A stretch of 20,227 nucleotides of DNA from positions 1 to 20,227 of the forward strand of contig CAZBRS010000078.1 in the NCBI GenBank assembly GCA_964494475.1, in the 5' to 3' direction. The DNA comes from CAZBRS01 sp964494475. Lineage in GTDB: Bacteria; Myxococcota_A; UBA9042; CAZBRS01. The notes below the pieces were generated by a model that saw nothing but the letters and a program-made list of their open reading frames with translations, did no database searches and was not told the origin of the DNA. Shown here piece by piece: positions 1-7,373 of the stretch. Both the position numbers and the translations under genes were made by a program. The stretch's first letter is position 1. Every line of letters begins with the position of its first letter.

Positions 1-920
1 ACCCAGCGCGACTCGGACGAGTCGGACCCGCCGTAGCCCCAGTAATCGGAGCTGACCTTGAAGAAGGGAACGACCATGCGCGCGCCCACCAGCAGGCGCA
101 TGCCGTAGAGGCGGAACATCTCGAGCCCGGCGCTGACCGTACCGACCGCGCCCGACTTGACGCCGTCGAAGCCGTTGGCGTCGACCCCGATGGTGCCGAA
201 GCCGATGCCGCCGCCCACGTAGGGCGAGTAGTTCGAGGTGAGGAACAGGTAGTTGAGCGAAAGGTCGGTCACGAAGATGCCCACCGAGTCGCCGCCCGTG
301 AAGTTGCCGGCGCCGCCCAGGAAGAAGTCGACGCGCAGGTTCTCCATCTCGTACATGACCTTGAAACTCATCCCGTAGGCCAGGTCGGAGCCCGGGTTCG
401 CGGTGCCGCCGAAGTTGATGCCGAAGCCCCACAGGAACTCGCCGAACTTCTTGCGCCAGGCGCGGCCCTCCTGGTCGGTGAGGTTCTCGACGGTCTGCGT
501 CTCGTCGAGTTGCTTGCGCAGCAGCACCGCCTTCACGATGCGGGGCACCACGGTGTCGAGCTCTTCCATGCCCGTGGCGGTGATCGACTGGCCGAAGACC
601 AGGTCGCCGCCGGCCAGATCGTACTCGCCGAGCTTCAGCACCAGCTTGTTGCCGAGCGCGATCACGTCGAGCGCGAACACTCGCCGGGCCCCGGGGACCC
701 CCGCCGTCGCGACCTTGACGTCGCGGCCCTCGACGGCCAGCACGGCCACGCCGTACTTCTCGAACTCGACCGTGAAGAGCGCGGCCGCGGCCGCGCGCCG
801 CTCGGCGTCGAGCGACACGGTCTCGCGCAGCACCAACGCGCCGGGCTCACCCGCGAGGGCGGGCACGACCACCGAGAACACCGTCACCATCGCGAGCGTC
901 GTCATCGTCTGCCGGACCAT
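1..920 (-). CDS. Probable outer-membrane beta-barrel protein with N-terminal periplasmic domain (3' end outside window)
   Basis: The visible reading frame has 306 codons and runs off the left edge. It starts at an ATG preceded by AGGGGG five bases upstream. A second in-frame ATG lies five codons later. Residues 1-23 look like a Sec signal peptide (hydrophobic core, then ALA before Gly24). Residues about 25-150 form a soluble alpha/beta-like region ending in a helix rich in Val, Leu and Lys. From about residue 160 the sequence alternates Gly, aromatic and hydrophobic residues in short strands (GFGINFGG, YVGGGIGFG, LLVGARMVVPFF), as in outer-membrane barrels. No enzyme motif is visible. It lies 172 bases downstream of the lipoprotein gene on the same strand. 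I see no convincing promoter in that gap. The barrel assignment is inferred from composition. The exact family is not recognised. Confidence 0.7.
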   Translation of the reverse strand, partial: MVRQTMTTLAMVTVFSVVVPALAGEPGALVLRETVSLDAERRAAAAALFTVEFEKYGVAVLAVEGRDVKVATAGVPGARRVFALDVIALGNKLVLKLGEYDLAGGDLVFGQSITATGMEELDTVVPRIVKAVLLRKQLDETQTVENLTDQEGRAWRKKFGEFLWGFGINFGGTANPGSDLAYGMSFKVMYEMENLRVDFFLGGAGNFTGGDSVGIFVTDLSLNYLFLTSNYSPYVGGGIGFGTIGVDANGFDGVKSGAVGTVSAGLEMFRLYGMRLLVGARMVVPFFKVSSDYWGYGGSDSSESRW

Positions 921-1020
921 GTGGACCCCCTGTGCTCCAGAGTTCGCGTCCTGCCCGCCCTGCATGCCCTACAATGCAACGCCCGTGCCATCGTCGGCGA
1001 CCGGCCCGTTTCCGGCGTTT

Positions 1021-1041
1021 CGCCAACGGAATCGGTTGGCG
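1021..1041. repeat. Perfect 7-bp inverted repeat with 7-base loop in the 921-1092 gap
   Basis: The arms CGCCAAC (1021-1027) and GTTGGCG (1035-1041) are exact reverse complements. They lie 52 bases past the stop of the 618-residue lipoprotein gene and about 100 bases upstream of the next minus-strand gene. No T-run follows on either strand, so it is not a classical intrinsic terminator. It could be an operator or an RNA hairpin. I see nothing else clear in this 172-base gap. Confidence 0.35.
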
Positions 1042-1092
1042 CACCCGACAACGGGATCAGCCCTGTGGAGTACCGTTCATCCGGAGCGGCCC

Positions 1093-2949
1093 CTACAGAT
1101 CGGCCGGGATGAACCCGAAGTAACGCCCCATCCAGTAGGCCAGCAGGTAGTCGCCCGGCTGGTCGAGGCTCCGGGGATCGGCGCCGCACGTGTCGCGATC
1201 GAACGGGTCGGCCCACCACAGGAACGTGCGCACGCAGCGGTCGGCCACCGGCACCGGGAACTCGGTCTTCGAGTCGTCGTGCACGTCGTCGTCGACCTTG
1301 TCGAAGCGCCCGTCGCAGAAGTGCGGATAGAGCGCGGCCGAGTCGTGGGCCTGCTGGTGCTTGGAGGCCGGGAACTGCTTCAGCGAGCACACGGCGGCGT
1401 CGATGGCGTCGTAGGCCGGCCCGTCGCTGCCGGGCCCCAGCTTCTTCATGGCCGCCCAGATCACGTTGAACCAGGCGTTCTGCTGATGGATGAGCGCGCG
1501 CGGGCTGTCGTAGCGGACGAGCTGGCGGTCGAAGGCGTCCCACGCCTTCTCGAGCACGGCGGGATCGCGCTCGAACCAGAAGAGGTCGAAGAAGTAGGTC
1601 ATGACCATGGCGAAGTTGTTGTAGTTGGCCTTGCATCCGGGGCCGACGCCCATGTAGTGCAGCTGCAGGTCGAGGGAGTCGGCGTACGACTTGCCCTGCT
1701 CGGTCGGCCACTTCAAGCACTTGCCCATCTGCGACTGCTGCAGGATGCAGCCCTCGAGGAAGTCGATCAGGTCCTGGCGCCCCGACACCTCGATGCCCAT
1801 GCGCAGGAAGCCGATCACCTCGGCGGCCAGGAAGCCGGGCGTGTCGGCGAACGAGGTCAGGTAGAACTTGCCGTGCTCGGTCACCCGGCCGTCCCAGTCG
1901 ACCAGGGTGAGGTCGTGCTCCATCATGTGCACGGCCACGTCCTCGATCATCTGCTTCACGGTGGCCTGCACGTCGGGGTCGTCGACCAGCCGGTAGAGCG
2001 CCGCCAGGGCCATCATGTGGCCGGCGTATTCGTCCTGGCTCACGTTGTCGAGGAAGCACCAGCCCTTGTAGGCGTCGAGGCCGCAGTGGTCGCTCTTCGT
2101 CCACGTCGAGCCCGGCTCGGCCGGGATGTACCAGACGCAGCCCTCGTCGCCGATCTTGACCCAACGGTTGTCGTCCTTCTCGACGTCGGCCACGTAGGCC
2201 GCGTCGTCGGCCGGGCAGGCGAGCCCCGGCACGCCGGGCGGGATGAGCTGGCGCGTGAAGATGCCGGGCACGCCGGTAATGCGCATGCGATCGACCTCGC
2301 CCGCGAGCAGCAGCTTGACGGTGGCGAGCACCGCGGGCTCGCGCGTGACGGCGTAGCGGAAGGCCTGCGACGCGATGTACAGGCCGCTCCACAGGCCGTC
2401 GTTCTCGCCGCTGTGCCACTGCTGCACGTCGGCGTAGGTGGCCGTGGCCTCGGTCGCGTCGGGCTTCAACGTGACGTTCATGACCCACTTGAGGTCGGGG
2501 TGCAGGTGCAGGCGCGTGGCGATGGCGTCGTAGGTGGCGGCCTTCTCGGCCAGCGTCTCGGGCGTGCCGCGCGTCTCGCCCTCACAGGCGCCGAACACCG
2601 GGCTGCCGTAGCGCCAGCGCTCGACGCACGCGTTGACGGCGGGATCGCACAGCCTCCCCTCCGTGGCCAGGCAGCTCGTCTCCTGCCAGGCCCCCGCCGT
2701 GCAGGTGGCCAGCGTCACGCCGTCGTCGCGACAGCGCTTGGCGCCCTCGGTGCAGCCGGCGTCGATCGTCTCGACCAGGTCGCTGGCCTCGTGCACGTCG
2801 ACGACCGCGTCGCCCTGGGCGTCCCGCGCGTCGACGACCGCGTCGCCCTGCGCGTCCCGCGCGTCAGACGTCGCGTCATCGCCGCCGCCACTGCAGGCCG
2901 CGAACCCCAGCACCAGCGCCAGCACCGCAGCGAATCGCACCGTTCGCAT
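1093..2949 (-). CDS. Large secreted lipoprotein of unknown function (618 aa)
   Basis: The N-terminus is a type II signal peptide: a positively charged start, a hydrophobic stretch and lipobox GFAAC with the lipidated Cys at residue 19. The next residues (GGGDD) would keep it in the outer membrane or export it. Residues 29-50 are two copies of an 11-residue Asp/Ala linker unit. Residues 66-108 hold a small Cys cluster (CxxxxxxC, CxxxxxxxxxC, CxxxxxxC-like), a style common in myxobacterial lipoproteins. The remaining 500 residues are mostly alpha-helical, with many Trp and Tyr, and resemble an alpha-helical toroid. I do not recognise a catalytic motif, and a carbohydrate-active role would be a guess. 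The ATG start is supported by the signal peptide and a GGGGGA-like ribosome site. The gene lies 76 bases behind the radical SAM gene on the same strand. Confidence 0.8.
   Translation of the reverse strand: MRTVRFAAVLALVLGFAACSGGGDDATSDARDAQGDAVVDARDAQGDAVVDVHEASDLVETIDAGCTEGAKRCRDDGVTLATCTAGAWQETSCLATEGRLCDPAVNACVERWRYGSPVFGACEGETRGTPETLAEKAATYDAIATRLHLHPDLKWVMNVTLKPDATEATATYADVQQWHSGENDGLWSGLYIASQAFRYAVTREPAVLATVKLLLAGEVDRMRITGVPGIFTRQLIPPGVPGLACPADDAAYVADVEKDDNRWVKIGDEGCVWYIPAEPGSTWTKSDHCGLDAYKGWCFLDNVSQDEYAGHMMALAALYRLVDDPDVQATVKQMIEDVAVHMMEHDLTLVDWDGRVTEHGKFYLTSFADTPGFLAAEVIGFLRMGIEVSGRQDLIDFLEGCILQQSQMGKCLKWPTEQGKSYADSLDLQLHYMGVGPGCKANYNNFAMVMTYFFDLFWFERDPAVLEKAWDAFDRQLVRYDSPRALIHQQNAWFNVIWAAMKKLGPGSDGPAYDAIDAAVCSLKQFPASKHQQAHDSAALYPHFCDGRFDKVDDDVHDDSKTEFPVPVADRCVRTFLWWADPFDRDTCGADPRSLDQPGDYLLAYWMGRYFGFIPADL
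2796..2861 (-). repeat. Two tandem 33-bp repeats inside the lipoprotein linker
   Basis: Copies 2796-2828 and 2829-2861 differ at one base. They encode two identical 11-residue units (DARDAQGDAVV) between the lipidated Cys and the folded part. A degenerate third start follows. This is a flexible spacer that probably changes length by slippage. Confidence 0.9.
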
Positions 2950-3007
2950 GTCGTCCCCCGCGTCGAAGATCGCGTCACAGCTTGCCCGAAAAGGCGTGGC
3001 GTGTCAC

Positions 3008-3024
3008 CCCCGAGCCCCTCGGGG
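3008..3024 (-). terminator. GC-rich hairpin just after the radical SAM gene, possible terminator
   Basis: CCCCGAG (3008-3014) and CTCGGGG (3018-3024) form a perfect 7-bp stem with a three-base loop. It starts directly after the TGA stop of the 3026-3898 gene. No T-run follows, so it may act weakly, with Rho, or mainly protect the 3' end. It may separate this gene from the lipoprotein gene downstream. Confidence 0.4.
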
Positions 3025-3025
3025 A

Positions 3026-3898
3026 TCACAGCCCCCTCAGAAACTCCGGCTTCAGGCGCCGATCGTCGCGCTTCGACAGGATGTCGTCGACCAGCGCCAG
3101 CAGGCGCGGGCGGTCGGCGGGCAGGTCGCCCCGGAGCGGCAGGTAGTTCGAGGCGTGGTTGGCCGAGAAGCGCGCCTTGGTCACCTGCACGCCGGCCAGG
3201 ATGGTGCGCAGCTCGGCCAGCATGCCGAAGCGGTCGGGCAGCACCAGCTCGCCCCGCTCCTCCTGGCGGAACATGGGCGTGCCCGGCACGAGCATGAGGG
3301 TCAGGAGGCCGATGTAGTCGGGGTCGAGCTTCGAGAGGGCCGTCGCCGTATCACGGGCGTGCTCGGCCGTGAGCTCGGTGCCGCCGAGCCCCAGGAGGGC
3401 CATGACCGAATAGCCCACGCCGCTGGCCTTCATGATGCGCCCCACCTCGGCCATCTCGTCGAAGCTCACGGGCTTGCGGATGCGCTCGAGCACGGTGGGG
3501 TTGCCGCTCTCGATGCCATGGTACACGAGGCCCAGGCCGAGCTCGCCGAGGCGGCGCAGCCCGTCGGCGCCCTTGGCCAGGATGGACCGCGCGTCGCCGT
3601 AGGTGCTGACGCGCTCGATCCACGGCAGGCGCTCGCGGACGCGCGCGAGCACCGCCTCGAGGTGCTCCAGGGGAGCGGCCAGGGCGTCGCCGTCGAGCAG
3701 GAAGACGCGCCGGTAGTGGCGCGCCCCCCGGGACTCCTCGATGTCGGCGAACGTGTCGGCCAGGTCCATGACCCGGAACTTCTTGGTCATGTACATGGCG
3801 CAGAAGGTGCAACGGTTGTTCGAACACCCGACAGTCGTCGGCAGCAGCAGGCTGTCGGCCTCGCTGGGCGGACGGAACAGCGGCTCCTCGTAGTGCAC
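3026..3898 (-). CDS. Radical SAM enzyme of a small uncharacterised family (290 aa)
   Basis: The start is a GTG at 3898 with an AGGGGAGGGG ribosome site just upstream. The longer open frame upstream is low-complexity antisense of the neighbouring gene and is rejected. Residues 21-35 read TTVG-CSNNRCTFC-AM. The cluster cysteines are 25, 30 and 33, so the spacing is C-x4-C-x2-C, which I believe is typical of this family, rather than C-x3-C-x2-C. Later landmarks are HGIESG with the following VLERIRKP, a glycine-rich MALLGLGG stretch, the LMLVPGTPM segment and a C-terminal SNHASNYLPLRG motif. Together these fit a widespread set of stand-alone proteins annotated only as radical SAM. The C-terminus has no extra Cys-rich domain. 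The substrate is unknown. It is transcribed divergently from the Cys-rich lipoprotein gene. Confidence 0.85.
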   Translation of the reverse strand: MHYEEPLFRPPSEADSLLLPTTVGCSNNRCTFCAMYMTKKFRVMDLADTFADIEESRGARHYRRVFLLDGDALAAPLEHLEAVLARVRERLPWIERVSTYGDARSILAKGADGLRRLGELGLGLVYHGIESGNPTVLERIRKPVSFDEMAEVGRIMKASGVGYSVMALLGLGGTELTAEHARDTATALSKLDPDYIGLLTLMLVPGTPMFRQEERGELVLPDRFGMLAELRTILAGVQVTKARFSANHASNYLPLRGDLPADRPRLLALVDDILSKRDDRRLKPEFLRGL

Positions 3899-3970
3899 GA
3901 TCCCCTCCCCTGCAGAACCTCTCCCTACCTTACTCGCGACGCGCTCGGCGTGCCACCGCGCACGCAGGCT

Positions 3971-3999
3971 TTCCAATCGCGACGAACGCACGCTAAAAT
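3971..3999 (+). promoter_or_regulatory. Possible sigma-70-type promoter of the Cys-rich lipoprotein gene
   Basis: TAAAAT (3994-3999) is a good -10 element. TTCCAA (3971-3976), 17 bases upstream, is only a half match to -35. The start codon is 28 bases after the -10, and GGAGA (4016-4020) gives a ribosome site. The divergent gap 3899-4027 holds no gene. Confidence 0.4.
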
Positions 4000-4027
4000 G
4001 CGGCCTCGAACGATCGGAGAAAATCCC

Positions 4028-5452
4028 ATGCGGTCTCTCCTGCTCTCCCTGGTCGTGGTCGGGATCCTGGCGGCGTGCGGCTCGAGCGGTGGTGGCGACG
4101 ACGGGGGAGGCCTCGACCTCTGGCCGGCCGACGTGCCCGAGGCCGACGGCGCCGACGTGGGGCTCCCCGACGAACCGGCAGAGGACGCGACCGACGACGC
4201 CACGCCCCCGGACACGGCGAACCCCGACGCGCAGGGCGACGCCGGACAGGTCGACGACGTGGCCGCCGACGAGGCCGCCGACGCGCTCGACGACGAGACC
4301 GCCGACGCGCTCGACGACACGGGTCCGGGCGACGAGGAGCCGGAGACCGACGACGTCGCGCCCGAGACGATCGGCCCGTACTCCGCGGCCTACGTGACGT
4401 CCCTCTGCTCCGACGCCTGCCACCAGGTGGTCGAGTGCACGAGCTACGACACCACGTACGAGGGCTGCCTCGCCGACTGCACGGGGGCCATCGCCGCCGA
4501 TCCCGACCGGGCCAAGAACTACGCCTGCTTCACCCTCGCCAAGGGCTGCGCCGCCTACGACCCCTGCCAGGCGGCGCCCATCGCCGACACCGAGGAGTGC
4601 GCCACGACGTGCGCCGCCGCCACCGGCTGCGGCTTCTACCCGAACGAGATCCTGGGTGCCGAGCCCATCGAGTGCGTGGTGCTGTGCTCGGCCTTCGCGT
4701 TCGTCACCGCGGGCACCGAACAGGCGCCTGTCCTCGAGTGCATCCACGAGGCCGTCGCGGTCTGCGAGGCGCTCGCCATGTACGCGTGCGTCGACCACGG
4801 CTCCGACGACGGCACCTGCCCCGAGCTCTGCGCGAGCCTCGACACCTGCCAGAACCTGCCGGGCCTGTTCGACGACACCGAGGCCTGCCTGGCCGCCTGC
4901 GACGCCTACGCCGCGGGGCCCGCGCTGGCCGCCATGGCCTGCGCGTCCCTTGGCACCGACGAGGGCGAGACCCCCGAGCCCGAGGCTTGCGCCGGACAGT
5001 CGAGCTGCTTCCCCCCTCCCTCCGAGAGGGTCCCCGGGACCGAGGCCTTCTGCACGGCCCTCCTCGCCAAGTGCGCCGGCCAGCCCGGCTTCGAGATCCC
5101 CAACGATCTGGAGATCTGCGGCTGGTTGCTCACGGGCGTGGTGGTGCAGTTGCCGGGCGCCGACCTCGTGAACGGCGTGGCCTGCGTCGAGGCCCAGCCC
5201 GACTGCTCGGCGCCCGACACGGTCATGGGCTGCCTGCTGCCGCTGTACGTGCCGTGCACGAGCCTGTGCGAGACCGTCGACGCGTGCCTGCCCGAACCCG
5301 AGCCCGAGAAGTGGCCGGGCGTCGAGGGCTGCACCAGTTGGTGCTCGATGGCGCACGCCCAGGACCCGACCGCGATCGATCAGGCCGTGCAGTGCGTCAC
5401 GCTGTCGCAGGACTGCGAGACCACGGTCGCGTGCCTTCCCATCGACGATTAG
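4028..5452 (+). CDS. Cysteine-rich surface lipoprotein with five 8-Cys-type modules (474 aa)
   Basis: The ATG is preceded by GGAGA at eight bases. Residues 1-17 form a lipoprotein signal ending ILAAC, with Cys17 lipidated. Residues 20-115 are an Asp/Ala/Glu/Pro linker with no Cys. The rest holds 38 cysteines that fall into five units: 127-180, 191-254, 264-327, 342-402 and 410-469. Four units have eight Cys, with an opening pattern C-x3-C-x5-C-x(9-14)-C-x3-C. The fourth unit has six. An even Cys number suggests disulfides formed in the periplasm or at the surface. No enzymatic motif is seen. An adhesion, structural or binding role is possible but unproven. The gene converges on glpK with nine bases between the stops. 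Confidence 0.85.
   Translation: MRSLLLSLVVVGILAACGSSGGGDDGGGLDLWPADVPEADGADVGLPDEPAEDATDDATPPDTANPDAQGDAGQVDDVAADEAADALDDETADALDDTGPGDEEPETDDVAPETIGPYSAAYVTSLCSDACHQVVECTSYDTTYEGCLADCTGAIAADPDRAKNYACFTLAKGCAAYDPCQAAPIADTEECATTCAAATGCGFYPNEILGAEPIECVVLCSAFAFVTAGTEQAPVLECIHEAVAVCEALAMYACVDHGSDDGTCPELCASLDTCQNLPGLFDDTEACLAACDAYAAGPALAAMACASLGTDEGETPEPEACAGQSSCFPPPSERVPGTEAFCTALLAKCAGQPGFEIPNDLEICGWLLTGVVVQLPGADLVNGVACVEAQPDCSAPDTVMGCLLPLYVPCTSLCETVDACLPEPEPEKWPGVEGCTSWCSMAHAQDPTAIDQAVQCVTLSQDCETTVACLPIDD
4271..4318 (+). repeat. Two tandem 24-bp repeats in the acidic linker
   Basis: Copies 4271-4294 and 4295-4318 differ at one base and encode EAADALDD and ETADALDD. They lie in the acidic spacer after the lipid anchor. 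Both lipoproteins of the window thus have linkers made by short in-frame duplication. Confidence 0.9.
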
Positions 5453-5461
5453 GGGCGGTCG

Positions 5462-6949
5462 TCAGAAGGTCTTCACGACCTCTACGGCCCGGTGCCAGCG
5501 ATCGAGCACGGCCTTGCGCTGCGCGGGGTCGATCTCGCTGCGGAACACGCGATCCTCGCGCCACGTCTGGCGGATCTCGTCCTCGCCCTTCCAGACGCCC
5601 ACGGCCAGCCCGGCCAGCAGCGCCGCGCCGAGGCCGGTGGTCTCGACGAGCTGCGGGCGGATGACGGGCCGATCGATGAGGTCGGCCTCCATCTGCAGGA
5701 GCAGGTCGTTGGCCGCCGCGCCCCCATCGACCTTCAGCCCCTTCAGGGGCGCGCCCAGGTCGTCTTCCATGGCGTGGCAGAGATCGGCGATCTGGCAGGC
5801 CACGCCCTCGAGCGTGGCGCGCGCCAGGTGAGCGCGGCCCGCCCCGCGCGTGAGGCCGAGCACCGCGCCGCGCGCGTCGGCGTTCCAGTGGGGCGCCCCC
5901 AGCCCCGTGAAGGCCGGCACCACCACCACGCCCCCCGCGTCGGGCACCTGACGGGCCAGGGCCTCCACGTCGGGCGACGTGGGGATGATCTTCAGCTCGT
6001 CGCGCAGCCACTGCACCGCCGCGCCCGCGATGAAGGCCGAGCCCTCCAGGGCGTACGACACGCGATCCCCGAGCTTCCAGGCCACGGTGGTGAGCAACCC
6101 GTTCTGCGAGGCCACGGGCCGCGCCCCGGTGTTCAGCAGCAGGAACGCGCCGGTCCCGTAGGTGCACTTGGCCTCGCCCTCGCCGAAGCACGCCTGGCCG
6201 AAGAGCGCCGACTGCTGATCGCCCGCGAGGCCGGCGACCGGCACGCCGTCGGGCAGGAAGCCGAGCCCCTTCGTGACCCCCACCACCTCGGAGCTGCCGG
6301 TGACGCGCGGCAGAACGGCCAGGGGCACGCCCAGGTGGGCGGCCAGTTCGGGATCCCACGCCAGCGTGTGCAGGTTGAACAGCAGCGTGCGCGAGGCGTT
6401 CGACACGTCGGTCACGTGCGAAACGCCCCCCGTGAGGCGGCTCACGAGGAAGGTGTCGATGGTGCCGAAGGCCAGATCGCCGGCCTCGGCGCGAGCCCGC
6501 GCGCCCGGCACGTGATCGAGCAGCCAGCGCAGCTTGGTGCCCGAGAAGTACGGGTCGAGCACCAGGCCCGTGCGCTCGCGGAACAACGGCTCGAGGCCGC
6601 GCCCCTTCAGCTCGCGGCAGAAGTCGGCCGTGCGGCGGCACTGCCACACGATGGCGTTGTGGAGGGGCCGCCCGGTCGCGCGCTCCCACAGGATCGACGT
6701 CTCGCGCTGGTTGGTGATGCCGATGCCCGCCACGTCGGCGCCGGTGGCCCCGGCGGCCTGCAGGGCCCGCGGCACGGTCTCGGCGATCGTGGCCCAGATG
6801 GCCTCGGGATCGTGCTCGACCCACCCGGGCTTCGGGTAGATCTGGGCAAACTCGCGGTAGGCGCGCCCCACCACCTCGAGGGTGGGGTCGAGCACGAGGA
6901 CGGTGGATCCGGTCGTACCCTGGTCGATGGCGACGATCAGCCGGCGCAT
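5462..6949 (-). CDS. glpK: Glycerol kinase
   Basis: This cytoplasmic FGGY-family kinase converts glycerol and ATP to glycerol 3-phosphate. Its 495 residues match the usual GlpK length. The N-terminal phosphate-binding motif is DQGTTGS (9-15). Substrate residues are at the expected places: Arg82-Glu83 in NQRET, Tyr134 in PYFSGTK and the presumed catalytic base Asp244 in AGDQQSALFGQ. The second nucleotide-binding half contains KCTYGTGAFLL, FTGLGAPHWN and DGGAAANDLL. The ATG start is supported by a GGAGG site at 6954-6958. No glpF, glpD or regulator gene is next to it in the window, so it appears to be a single-gene unit. It is divergent from rpmB. Confidence 0.97.
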   Translation of the reverse strand: MRRLIVAIDQGTTGSTVLVLDPTLEVVGRAYREFAQIYPKPGWVEHDPEAIWATIAETVPRALQAAGATGADVAGIGITNQRETSILWERATGRPLHNAIVWQCRRTADFCRELKGRGLEPLFRERTGLVLDPYFSGTKLRWLLDHVPGARARAEAGDLAFGTIDTFLVSRLTGGVSHVTDVSNASRTLLFNLHTLAWDPELAAHLGVPLAVLPRVTGSSEVVGVTKGLGFLPDGVPVAGLAGDQQSALFGQACFGEGEAKCTYGTGAFLLLNTGARPVASQNGLLTTVAWKLGDRVSYALEGSAFIAGAAVQWLRDELKIIPTSPDVEALARQVPDAGGVVVVPAFTGLGAPHWNADARGAVLGLTRGAGRAHLARATLEGVACQIADLCHAMEDDLGAPLKGLKVDGGAAANDLLLQMEADLIDRPVIRPQLVETTGLGAALLAGLAVGVWKGEDEIRQTWREDRVFRSEIDPAQRKAVLDRWHRAVEVVKTF

Positions 6950-6974
6950 GGGGCCTCCGAAGATGACGTGCGAT

Positions 6975-7004
6975 CCGCTACCACACTACCCGGCCCCGGG
7001 TCAA
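6975..7004 (-). promoter_or_regulatory. Possible glpK promoter
   Basis: On the minus strand, TTGACC (6999-7004) is a good -35. It is followed after 18 bases by TAGCGG (6975-6980), a poor -10. The start codon lies 25 bases downstream. The weak -10 would fit an activated or low-level promoter, but the call is tentative. Confidence 0.35.
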
Positions 7005-7084
7005 CGAGCCCGTCGGCTGGGCCCCCGACGCCCCCTTCGGGGTTGCAGGACCAGAGGAAAATCGCGCGTTCGGCCGGTTCCCGG

Positions 7085-7113
7085 TTGACATCCCGCGCGC
7101 CTCCCCGTATACA
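7085..7113 (+). promoter_or_regulatory. Strong sigma-70-type promoter of rpmB
   Basis: A perfect -35 TTGACA (7085-7090), a 17-base spacer and -10 TATACA (7108-7113) stand 26 bases before the rpmB start. GGGAGAAG (7128-7135) is the ribosome site. This is the best promoter in the window and fits a highly expressed ribosomal gene. It probably also drives the overlapping downstream gene. Confidence 0.75.
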
Positions 7114-7139
7114 ACGACGTCCTCTTCGGGAGAAGCATC

Positions 7140-7373
7140 ATGGCTCAGTGCATCATGACCGGGAAGAAGCCCTCCGTTAAGAACATGGTCTCGCACGCGC
7201 ACAACAAGACGAAGCGCCTCCAGTTTCCGAACGTCCAGTCGCGACGCATCTTCGTGCCGTCGCTCGACCGCTTCGTGCGCATGTACGTGTCGACCTCGGC
7301 CATCCGCACCATCACGCGGCTCGGCATCGAGTGCTACGCCAAGAAGATTGGGCTCGATCTCCAGAAGCTCTAG
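7140..7373 (+). CDS. rpmB: 50S ribosomal protein bL28
   Basis: The 77-residue basic protein has the bL28 hallmarks: an N-terminal C-x-MTGKKP segment, SHAHNKTKR, FPNVQSRRIF and a C-terminal half with VRMYVSTSAIRTI. Length is typical. It binds 23S rRNA in the large subunit. Only one Cys is present in the N-terminal segment, so this is the form without a zinc ribbon. The usual partner rpmG is not next to it. The last 26 bases overlap the following gene in another frame. Confidence 0.95.
   Translation: MAQCIMTGKKPSVKNMVSHAHNKTKRLQFPNVQSRRIFVPSLDRFVRMYVSTSAIRTITRLGIECYAKKIGLDLQKL

Noticed and set aside
2796..2861. Tandem repeats as a CRISPR remnant
   Set aside because: The repeats are adjacent with no spacers and stay in frame inside a coding linker.
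403..3297. 964-residue plus-strand open frame, and similar long frames at 11068-13521 and 15127-18459
   Set aside because: They run antisense to well-supported genes, have Arg/Ala/Gly/Val/His-rich low-complexity translations and no motifs. They are a by-product of very high GC.
3940..3955. TGGCACG on the minus strand, resembling a sigma-54 -24 element
   Set aside because: The -12 part reads GCGC instead of TTGC, and no enhancer-binding regulator is nearby. It may be chance.
3899..5356. N-terminal extension of the radical SAM frame across the Cys-rich lipoprotein gene
   Set aside because: The extension is antisense low-complexity sequence. A GTG with a strong ribosome site at 3898 starts the conserved protein.
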